Positions 50,687 through 57,191 of a DNA stretch of 57,191 nt are shown in pieces. This DNA is from Erysipelotrichia bacterium (GTDB lineage: Bacteria; Bacillota_I; Bacilli_A; Erysipelotrichales; Erysipelotrichaceae). Where the stretch lies: assembly GCA_012520255.1 (NCBI GenBank), contig JAAYOQ010000021.1, positions 1 through 57,191 of the forward strand. The letters run 5' to 3'. A program made the position numbers and the translations under genes. The stretch's first letter is position 1, and the number at the start of each line of letters is the position of its first letter. Under the pieces are notes generated by a model. It did no database searches and was not told the origin of the DNA. It was given only the letters and a program-made list of their open reading frames with translations.

Positions 50687-51691
50687 TTAGTTAAAGTAGT
50701 TAATGTCAACTTTAACGTAGTCTACCCAATAGTAGTTGTCAACAGGTTCACCATTTAATAACTTGATTGCTACATCAACTGCTGTGTGTGATTGACCAAT
50801 GTGGTCATTTAATACTGTACCGGTCATAGTGCCTTCTTTAACCATTTCCTGGCATTCGTCAAGAGCATCTACACCTAACAGGTAAACGTCTACACCTACA
50901 GTTCTGCCAGCATCTCTAAGAGCTTGAGCAGCACCTAAAGCCATACCGTCATTATTACAGAATACAACTTCAATCTGATCACCAAATTGTGCTAAAGCAT
51001 TAGCTACTAATTCCTGACCTTTTGTCTGGTCCCAAATAGCTGTATCCTGGTATAAGCAATTTACTTCTACACCAGCATCTACTAAAGCTTTAATTGAATA
51101 TTCTGTTCTGTATTGCGCGTCAACGTTTTCAACGTCACCCATAATCATGATGTAATTAACTACACCATCACCATTGATATCTCCTTTGTTTTCTAATGCT
51201 AAGACGATTTCACCCTGGTAAGTACCTGACTGACGAGCATCAGCACCAACATAACAAACATTTGGATTATTTAAGATTCCTTCATAAGATTCATCACCAG
51301 CATCACCTAAAGGTTCACGGTTAATCAATACTAGAGGAATATCTGCAGCAACAATCTTGTCGATTAACACTTCTGCAGAAGAAGTTTGAACTAAGTTAAG
51401 GATAATAACATCCATTCCCTGAGCAATGAATGTATCAATCTGGTTAGATTGCTCATCCATTGAATCTTTTCCATCAACGAATGATAAGTCATACTTAACT
51501 GTATCAGTTTCAAGTGATTTAAAATAGCTTGCGATTTCTTCACGATATAAAGTCATGAAGTTATCATTGTAACGATAGATAGCAACGCCAACTTTGTAAG
51601 TTTTTACAGCTGGATCATCACCACCTGGTTTACATGCAGTTAGTGAGAAAATCATCATTAATGCAAGTAATAGAGTTAAAAGTTTTTTCAT
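50687..51691 (-). CDS. mglB: Galactose/glucose-type ABC substrate-binding lipoprotein MglB
   Basis: A 334-residue lipoprotein with signal peptide and lipobox LTAC (Cys about 18). The mature region VGVAIYRYNDNFM and VDGKDSMDEQSNQIDTFI is typical of MglB. KGDINGDGVVNYIMIMGD holds the calcium-binding loop (DxNxDG) of galactose-binding proteins. The ATG at 51691 is chosen as it is 9-10 bases from AAAGG; an ATG two codons earlier is nearly as good. A promoter and a cre-like operator lie upstream. It is the first gene of the mglBAC operon. Confidence 0.92.
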   Translation of the reverse strand: MKKLLTLLLALMMIFSLTACKPGGDDPAVKTYKVGVAIYRYNDNFMTLYREEIASYFKSLETDTVKYDLSFVDGKDSMDEQSNQIDTFIAQGMDVIILNLVQTSSAEVLIDKIVAADIPLVLINREPLGDAGDESYEGILNNPNVCYVGADARQSGTYQGEIVLALENKGDINGDGVVNYIMIMGDVENVDAQYRTEYSIKALVDAGVEVNCLYQDTAIWDQTKGQELVANALAQFGDQIEVVFCNNDGMALGAAQALRDAGRTVGVDVYLLGVDALDECQEMVKEGTMTGTVLNDHIGQSHTAVDVAIKLLNGEPVDNYYWVDYVKVDINYFN

Positions 51692-51761
51692 TTTCATTTT
51701 CCTTTCCCAAAAAAACATAATATGGCTTCAAATTATATCTCATAATTCTTTAGCCAATTTA

Positions 51762-51811
51762 ATCTTAACAACTCTTTTTTTAACTGTCAACCTTTTTTGT
51801 AATCGCTTACA
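51762..51811 (-). promoter_or_regulatory. mgl promoter with cre/LacI-type operator
   Basis: On the minus strand there is a perfect TTGACA (51785-51790), a 17-base spacer and TAAGAT (51762-51767). Just upstream, TGTAAGCGATTACA (51798-51811) fits the cre consensus TGWNANCGNTNWCA at every position. It may bind CcpA or a GalR/LacI-family sugar regulator. Being upstream of the -35, it could activate or repress. Confidence 0.85.
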
Positions 51812-51849
51812 TATTGTTTTAAATTTCACAAAAATTTCATAAACGACCC

Positions 51850-51879
51850 AAAAAAAAGGCTCTCATATATGAGAACCTT
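51850..51879 (-). terminator. Terminator of ptsI
   Basis: Minus-strand stem AAGGTTCTCAT/ATGAGAGCCTT with one G-T pair, followed by seven T residues. It lies just after the ptsI stop codon. Confidence 0.8.
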
Positions 51880-51891
51880 GCATTTTATTAC

Positions 51892-53595
51892 TTATTTAAC
51901 TGTTGATTGAATCAATTCTAAGACTTCTTCATCTGTTTCAAGTTCTAAAGCTTTATTAGCTAATTCTTTCATTTCAGCATACGATAAACTGTTAACAATC
52001 TTTCTTGCTCTTAAAATTGAAGTAGCACTCATTGAGAATTCGTCCAGTCCTAAACCAAGCAATACTGGAATAGCATCTGGCTCACCAGCCATTTCTCCAC
52101 ACATACCAGCCCATTTTCCGTGTGCATGTGCACCGTCAATAGTCATCTTGATTAAGCGTAGTAGTGATGGATTAAACGGTTGATACAGATAAGAAACTTT
52201 TTCACTCATTCTATCTGCTGCCATTGAATATTGAATCATATCATTGGTTCCAATTGAGAAGAAATCAGCAATTTGCGCAAACTTGTCTGCTAACACCGCA
52301 GCTGCTGGAATTTCAACCATCATTCCAACTTGAATATCATCACCAATAGTTACTCCTTCAGCAACCAGTTTAGCTTTTTCTTCTTCATAAACGCCCTTTG
52401 CTTCTTTAAACTCATTGATAGTCGCAATCATTGGGAACATAATTCTCAGTTTTCCATAAGCAGAAGCTCTAAGTAATGCTCTTAATTGTGTTCTGAAGAT
52501 TTCTTTCTGGTCTAAGCATAATCTGACTGCTCTATAACCTAAAAATGGGTTCATTTCTTCAGGGAACTCGTAATAATCTAAATGCTTATCTCCACCAATA
52601 TCAAGTGTTCTGACTACTACCGGTTTATCACCCATTGATTCTAAAACCTTCTTGTAAGCTTCAAACTGCTCTTGTTCTGTTGGCCAGTCTTTTGCACCCA
52701 TATATAAGAACTCAGTTCTATATAGGCCGATACCTTCACCACCATTTTCTAAAACAGCTGCCACATCATCTGGTGTTCCGATATTAGCCGCCAGCTCAAC
52801 ATGATGTCCATCAACAGTTACCGATTCTTTGTCTTTGTATTCTTTTAAAGCTGCAACTTCTTCTTCGTATCTTTGAGCTTCAACTCGATATTTAGCAATT
52901 GTTTCTTCATCCGGATTGATAAACACTTTCCCTTTTAAAGCATCTAGAATCAGCATATCTCCGTGTTTAACAGTTGACATGATATCAGTTACACCGACTA
53001 CTGCTGGAATTTCTAAACTTCTAGCCATAATTGCTGAATGTGAAGTTCTTCCACCGATTTCTGTCGCAAATCCTTTAGTGAAATCTTTGTTTAATTGAGC
53101 AGTATCTGAAGGAGTTAAATCATGTGCTACAACAATAACTTCTTCATCAATCAAAGATAGATCAGCAATATTTACACCAAGAATATGATATTTAATCCTT
53201 CTGGTAACATCTTTAATATCAGCTGCTCTTTCTCTCATGTATGCATCTTCTAAAGATTCAAACATGCTGATAAACATTCCGGCTACTGCGTCTAAAGCAA
53301 AATCAGCATTTACCATTTCACTGTTAATCTTATCGATTACCCCATCACACAGAGCTGGATCTTGACAGACCATTAAATGAGCATCGAAAATCTTCAGTTC
53401 TTCTTCAGACAGTCTGCCTGTAGCTTTTAATTTGATTACTTCGATATCTCTTTTACTTTGTTCAAGAGCTCGATTGAACTTTTCAATCTCCACAACTGGA
53501 TCTGATTCTACACGTTCAATAATAATTTCTGGCGTCTCTAATTTGTACGCTTTAGCGATAGTAATACCGCTACTTGCTGCAATTCCTTTTAACAT
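51892..53595 (-). CDS. ptsI: PTS enzyme I (PEP-protein phosphotransferase)
   Basis: Transfers phosphate from PEP to HPr to start sugar uptake by the PTS. 567 residues, normal length. The phosphohistidine is in [19 protein letters not shown] (about 188). The PEP site is [18 protein letters not shown], and the cysteine/glutamate loop is MCGEMAGEP. No ptsH or other PTS gene is in the window. GGGGAG upstream gives the ATG at 53595. Confidence 0.97.
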   Translation of the reverse strand: MLKGIAASSGITIAKAYKLETPEIIIERVESDPVVEIEKFNRALEQSKRDIEVIKLKATGRLSEEELKIFDAHLMVCQDPALCDGVIDKINSEMVNADFALDAVAGMFISMFESLEDAYMRERAADIKDVTRRIKYHILGVNIADLSLIDEEVIVVAHDLTPSDTAQLNKDFTKGFATEIGGRTSHSAIMARSLEIPAVVGVTDIMSTVKHGDMLILDALKGKVFINPDEETIAKYRVEAQRYEEEVAALKEYKDKESVTVDGHHVELAANIGTPDDVAAVLENGGEGIGLYRTEFLYMGAKDWPTEQEQFEAYKKVLESMGDKPVVVRTLDIGGDKHLDYYEFPEEMNPFLGYRAVRLCLDQKEIFRTQLRALLRASAYGKLRIMFPMIATINEFKEAKGVYEEEKAKLVAEGVTIGDDIQVGMMVEIPAAAVLADKFAQIADFFSIGTNDMIQYSMAADRMSEKVSYLYQPFNPSLLRLIKMTIDGAHAHGKWAGMCGEMAGEPDAIPVLLGLGLDEFSMSATSILRARKIVNSLSYAEMKELANKALELETDEEVLELIQSTVK

Positions 53596-53646
53596 TTTTT
53601 CTTTTTCTCCCCGTAATTTTATTAATTTAATATTATCATTATTAAA

Positions 53647-53937
53647 CTACCTTTTCAAGCAAGCCAAAAATTGTTCCATAGCCTTGCGCTTAAGAGAATA
53701 ATACGTACTTTGAGAGTAATAATCATTCCACCAGTATGTTTCTCTTTTATTTATATACTCTTGGGTTAGTATTCTTTTAGAATCTTCGTCAATCTCATCC
53801 AATGCAAACTGAACCAAAAGATATAAGTCATAATTTTTGTCCTGCCGATTGTAGTTTTCAAGCAAAAATTTACTTTTATTACATTTGTCAAATATACTCT
53901 TTACTATTTGACTCATTTCTCTAAAATCTGTTGTCAT
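53647..53937 (-). CDS. Small protein with sigma-region-4-like end, MG284/MPN403-like
   Basis: A 96-residue protein. The C-terminal half, DSKRILTQEYINKRETYWW followed by YYSQSTYYSLKRKAMEQFL, looks like the helix-turn-helix of sigma region 4 or ArpU-type regulators. The N-terminal half is acidic and helical. The length and ending resemble the MG284/MPN403 family of Mollicutes, whose role is unclear. The ATG at 53937 is preferred, with TGGGGAT upstream. Function unknown; a transcription or phage-type role is possible. Confidence 0.55.
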   Translation of the reverse strand: MTTDFREMSQIVKSIFDKCNKSKFLLENYNRQDKNYDLYLLVQFALDEIDEDSKRILTQEYINKRETYWWNDYYSQSTYYSLKRKAMEQFLACLKR

Positions 53938-53965
53938 AATAATCCCCATTATTTAATTAGCTTTT

Positions 53966-54962
53966 CTAAATCACTTCATCATCTAAAAAAACAATACCTG
54001 CTGAATTTCTTGCTTTAGTTAACACCTCCATTACCGCTACCGAATGTTCTAATAATTTATAAGCCTGATTAAAATCTTTGTTATCAATAATTTCTGCAAA
54101 CTTCTTAAATTCATGTTCCATTCGATGAACATTGTCACACAAATCATAATAAACCGGTTCTTCCTTATTTAATTGGTGATAAAAATGTGTCAAGGTGAAT
54201 AAAGGTGATGAAGTGTAAATACAACCTTTATTACCTTCAATACAGTTCAATAGTGGACTACCACAATCTTTAGCCGCAATTAATGTCGCTACAAAATTGT
54301 CATACTCCAATATTAAGATGCCCGAAGTATCGATATTTTTTTCTATATTTGGATAATATTTAACCTTCTTTGGTTTTCCGAATAATCCAACTAAATAATG
54401 AACATTATAAACATTTAAATCCATTAATGCCCCACCTGACTTTTGGTAATCAAAAGCCGGTAAAATTATACCTTTTTTAAAAGCGTCATATCTGCTTGAA
54501 TACTGAGTATAATTTAAAATTACAATCTTTACATCTCCAATAGTTGGCAGTAATTTTTTTATTTTATGATAGTTAGGATTGTGCTGATTGCTGATAGCTT
54601 CAACTATTATCAGTTGTCTTTGCTTTGGCTATCTTTTCCAGCATTTTTGCCTGTTTACAGTTTGATGTAAAAGGTTTTTCAACAATAACGTTCTTATCAG
54701 CTAAAAGTGCCTATTTGGCCATAAGATAATGCAGATGATTTGGAACATCCAAATAAACCGTATCAAATTCTTTATTTTCTAAAAATAACCGGTAATCGGT
54801 ATAAACATATTTTATATCATGTTCTTTACTCAGCTTGTTCAGTTTGTCAATTGATCTGGAAGTTGCAACAATCGCAACAATTTCAATCTGTTTTAAATTA
54901 CCTATAAAATCAAATAGCGTATCAACAATAAGTCCTGATCCTGCTATTCCAACTTTCATCAC
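53966..54962 (-). pseudogene. Gfo/Idh/MocA-type oxidoreductase, broken twice
   Basis: Read on the minus strand, the N-terminal part has the Rossmann start KVGIAGSGLIVDTL. A TAG codon after HYLMAK stops it (54711-54713). The same frame resumes ALLADKNVIVEKPFTSN, the typical EKP catalytic motif. Near 54615 the frame shifts: KIAKAKTTDNS then stop in one frame, QRQLIIVEAISNQHNP in another. The second half continues intact to DDEVI at 53966. One nonsense codon and one frameshift in an otherwise whole gene point to very recent loss of a sugar dehydrogenase-like enzyme. Confidence 0.85.
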
Positions 54963-54971
54963 TGTCTCTTT

Positions 54972-55832
54972 TTATTCAATTTCAAAAAACTTATATAGGT
55001 CCTCTCTTCTATCTTCCATATCCTGATAACCCAGATTAAACAACTCTTCCAGTTGCTCATAACTGCCGCTTAATCTGGTAACCCCACAATCTTTAGATGG
55101 TCTGATTAATAAAGCCTTGCCCTGCTTTTCTAAATCCTGTACCATTCCCAACTCATGATAGAATGAGTCTACACGATTATCGATATTAGCTAACATTGTC
55201 GGAAATTTTCTATATACCAGCTTCAAAATTTTATCTAAAATAAAGCCGTTTGGTTTTCTGATGTAACCTTCATCTTTAGTAATAATTACTAAATTCTTGT
55301 CATGTCCTGTAGCTAGACTTCTTTCAATAGAAATCATTGTTCTAATACCGCCATCTAAAAATCTTTGACCATTAATTTCTGTCATCTTTCCAGCTAATGG
55401 CAAGACACAGCTGGCTTTAATATAGTCTCCACGTTCATCAAAATCGTTCTTCCCATAATATTCTAAAACTTCTTTATCCATATTAAACAGGCCTATTTCA
55501 ACTTCTCTATCTGTCTGTTTTAAATAATCTAAAGCCTCTTTATAAAATGGTGCAAAATATTTCTCTTGTAAATATCCCATACCCATTAGACCACCTTCAT
55601 TTAATAATGGTCTAATGCCAATTACTCCCTTATCTTTAATACCTACAGTAGAAACATATTTCATCTCTTCAATTCTTTCAGCAGCATAACAAAAAGCGTA
55701 GGCCGTTGTCGCTGAAATTGAAACTGAATATTTTATATAAATATTATTATCACTCAGCCATTTCAAAGCACCCGCTGTATAGCAACCTCTAAATCCTCCG
55801 CCTTCCAGCACTAATCCAATATTACTTTTCAT
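54972..55832 (-). CDS. Patatin-like protein with altered nucleophile motif
   Basis: A 286-residue patatin-family protein. The oxyanion motif GGGFRGCYTAG (about 10-20) is intact and the aspartate motif FLDGGIRT is present. The nucleophile elbow, normally GVSAGA, reads SVSISATTA: the serine remains but both glycines of GxSxG are gone. Hydrolase activity is therefore doubtful. The ATG at 55832 follows AAAGGAT and is preferred to earlier in-frame ATGs. It lies ten bases upstream of the broken oxidoreductase. Confidence 0.8.
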   Translation of the reverse strand: MKSNIGLVLEGGGFRGCYTAGALKWLSDNNIYIKYSVSISATTAYAFCYAAERIEEMKYVSTVGIKDKGVIGIRPLLNEGGLMGMGYLQEKYFAPFYKEALDYLKQTDREVEIGLFNMDKEVLEYYGKNDFDERGDYIKASCVLPLAGKMTEINGQRFLDGGIRTMISIERSLATGHDKNLVIITKDEGYIRKPNGFILDKILKLVYRKFPTMLANIDNRVDSFYHELGMVQDLEKQGKALLIRPSKDCGVTRLSGSYEQLEELFNLGYQDMEDRREDLYKFFEIE

Positions 55833-55865
55833 ATTAAATCCTTTCATCATGATCGAAAACGACAT

Positions 55866-56343
55866 TTGATTGTAGCGAAAATTCCGTTAAAACTTTTAAA
55901 TCAACTAAGCCGTTTTTACAACAACAAACGAAATCTATCAATTGATTAGTATATTAATAAACATACTACTGATCAATTAAAATAATTCCCTTGTTTTCAT
56001 TATATACCATTTTTCTATTTTCTTCCCTTGATTGATAATATTAAAATTGAATTATCCCTTTATTTTTTTATTTTACTGATTATTTTTAGAATCTGTTACT
56101 TTAAAATGAAACAATATTACTTCAAAAACCAGGTAAGAAAAGATAACTTTGACTGTACAATCACATCAGTTTTAAACAGTTGGACAACAGTATAAATCTT
56201 TTCCAGTTTATCAAATCACAATTTTACCCTTCTTTTCTTCTTTGCCACTGCAAACAAAAATAATTTCTGCTTTCTGATTAAACCGGCTTCTTCTATAAAC
56301 ATCTTCAAACATAATTTGCTTTTATTAATTCTATTATTATAAA
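55866..56343. other. Intergenic region with an imperfect inverted repeat
   Basis: 478 bases without a convincing gene. An inverted repeat, AATTGATTAGTAT (55940-55952) with ATACTA-ctg-ATCAATT (55963-55978), is the only clear element and may be an operator or hairpin near the patatin promoter. The rest is A/T-rich, with no RNA gene or terminator that I can support. Confidence 0.4.
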
Positions 56344-56778
56344 TTATTCTTTCTTTTCCAAATCAATCTGATAAATCATCTTTTTTCTTTCTTCAGGAAA
56401 CAACGGATGCCAGAATGGCACACGTACTGTTTTAATATATCTGGCCCTGATAGCTTCAATCGTCTTTCTGGAAGCCTCGTTTTCTGGATTACAGGTAACA
56501 ATCAATTTTTTCATTCCAAAATCTCTTGCCAGATCAATCAGCATTAAAGCTGCCCTTCTGGCATAGTTATTTCCTCGAAATGCAGGCTCAATTCTATAAC
56601 CAATATTGCCGTAATAATAAAGTTCCGGATTATGATATAATCGTAAATCACAATAGCCTATATATTCATTTGTCTCTTTCAGATAAATAAAATAGCTTAT
56701 TTGTCGATCGAAAAAATAATCCATCCTTAAAATAATCAAATCATCTTCTAATTCTCTAAAATTTACTATTTTCTTCAT
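56344..56778 (-). CDS. GNAT family N-acetyltransferase
   Basis: A 144-residue acetyl-CoA-dependent transferase. The GNAT acetyl-CoA loop is GYRIEPAFRGNNYARRAALM (about 78-97), followed by strand KKLIVTCNPENEASRKTIEA. It resembles RimJ/RimL-type or small-molecule acetylases. Its substrate is unknown. It lies alone between the patatin gene and the tRNA-Ser gene. A GGAG lies rather far before the ATG. Confidence 0.87.
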   Translation of the reverse strand: MKKIVNFRELEDDLIILRMDYFFDRQISYFIYLKETNEYIGYCDLRLYHNPELYYYGNIGYRIEPAFRGNNYARRAALMLIDLARDFGMKKLIVTCNPENEASRKTIEAIRARYIKTVRVPFWHPLFPEERKKMIYQIDLEKKE

Positions 56779-56889
56779 ATCAGTTATTTGTTCTCCTATT
56801 TATTATTGTACTGGATTTTACTAAATATTTGTGTTATTATTCTTTATACGGAGATATAAAGAGCTATTTATAACTTTTAAAAATATCTC

Positions 56890-56919
56890 TTGTCAAATCA
56901 GCATTACTTGTGGTATTAT
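56890..56919 (+). promoter_or_regulatory. Promoter of the right tRNA cluster
   Basis: TTGTCA (56890-56895), an 18-base spacer and TATTAT (56914-56919), with an extended TGG directly before the -10. It lies about 25 bases before tRNA-Ser. Confidence 0.7.
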
Positions 56920-56944
56920 TTATAAGCACTGAAATTCAGACAAT

Positions 56945-57035
56945 GGAGTAGTACTCAAGAGGCTGAAGAGGCGCCCCTGCTAAGGGTGTAGGTCGGGAAA
57001 CTGGCGCGAGAGTTCAAATCTCTCCTACTCCGCCA
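56945..57035 (+). tRNA. tRNA-Ser (GCT)
   Basis: A 91-nt class II tRNA with a long variable arm. The acceptor GGAGTAG pairs with CTACTCC, with discriminator G and encoded CCA. The anticodon is GCT at 56979-56981. Confidence 0.96.
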
Positions 57036-57069
57036 TTCTCTTATTGATTAAAAACTTATATATTTATAC

Positions 57070-57145
57070 GGTCCAGTGGTGTAGTGGTTAACATGCCTCC
57101 CTGTCACGGAGGAGATCGCGAGTTCGATCCTCGTCTGGACCGCCA
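57070..57145 (+). tRNA. tRNA-Asp (GTC)
   Basis: A 76-nt tRNA with acceptor GGTCCAG/CTGGACC followed by GCCA. The anticodon GTC is at 57103-57105, with a normal D arm and T arm. Confidence 0.97.
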
Positions 57146-57149
57146 TCTT

Positions 57150-57191
57150 GCAGGTGTAGTTCAATGGTAGAACGCGACCTTGCCAAGGTCG
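57150..57191 (+). tRNA. tRNA-Gly (GCC), 5' part only
   Basis: The window ends inside this gene. The acceptor start GCAGGTG, the D arm and the anticodon loop with GCC at 57182-57184 are visible. The identity is secure from the anticodon. Confidence 0.92.

Noticed and set aside
1-57191. CRISPR arrays, insertion sequences, integrase genes, att sites
   Set aside because: I saw no repeat-spacer pattern, no transposase or integrase gene, and no duplicated tRNA 3' end that would mark an attachment site.

Overview
The window looks like chromosome from a low-GC, Gram-positive bacterium of the Bacilli/Erysipelotrichia type. Intergenic DNA is very A/T rich, Shine-Dalgarno sites are strong (GGAGG-like), and lipobox lipoproteins, a class B sortase, a T-box and intrinsic terminators are present. 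Several proteins resemble short Erysipelotrichia/Mollicutes versions. The exact genus is not claimed. Most genes lie on the minus strand. tRNA clusters sit at both ends: Val(partial)-Thr-Tyr-Gln-Lys-Gly at the left and Ser-Asp-Gly(partial) at the right.

Left part (0.8-5.7 kb): a ZIP metal transporter, cytidine deaminase, a GroES-like protein with no mobile loop, and a lone trpB behind a Trp-specifier T-box. Next comes a strip of decayed mobile DNA (a DNA methyltransferase tail and a Bro-N antirepressor-type gene). At 5.8-11.5 kb follows a three-gene minus-strand operon I consider the best candidate for an undescribed conflict system: an HD + RyR-domain protein, an LRR/TIR/Sel1 protein, and a four-helix SLATT-like membrane protein. 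A TIR-made nucleotide signal, an RyR/HD sensor or eraser and a membrane effector are a coherent but untested model.

11.7-15.8 kb holds an aromatic amino-acid ABC importer of the TrpXYZ type with two near-identical lipoproteins. Each lipoprotein gene has its own promoter, a short leader peptide and an attenuator. The first leader has six consecutive Tyr codons; the second is rich in Phe codons. Both leaders show the same 1:2, 2:3 and 3:4 pairing elements, which predicts ribosome-mediated attenuation by Tyr and Phe. This is the clearest regulatory discovery in the window.

15.8-34.4 kb is mainly housekeeping: a D-2-hydroxyacid dehydrogenase; a CotH/VTC/DUF4956 operon; ftsW-rsmD-coaD; trhP1-trhP2-trmH; a two-component system that shares direct-repeat boxes with a glycosyltransferase operon; and recX-yhaM-nnr. 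34.4-41.9 kb has a HAD phosphatase, two TetR-type regulators with candidate operators, ftsH, thymidine kinase, a serine hydrolase and an XRE regulator.

42.1-51.9 kb carries two ABC importers (phosphonate-type phnDCEE and galactose-type mglBAC). Each has a hairpin just after the binding-protein gene, which should make the binding protein more abundant than the membrane parts. mglB has a near-perfect cre-like operator, and a 53-residue membrane protein overlaps the mglC stop codon. 51.9-56.8 kb holds ptsI, a small sigma-region-4-like protein, a freshly broken oxidoreductase, a patatin-like protein lacking the normal nucleophile motif, and a GNAT acetyltransferase.
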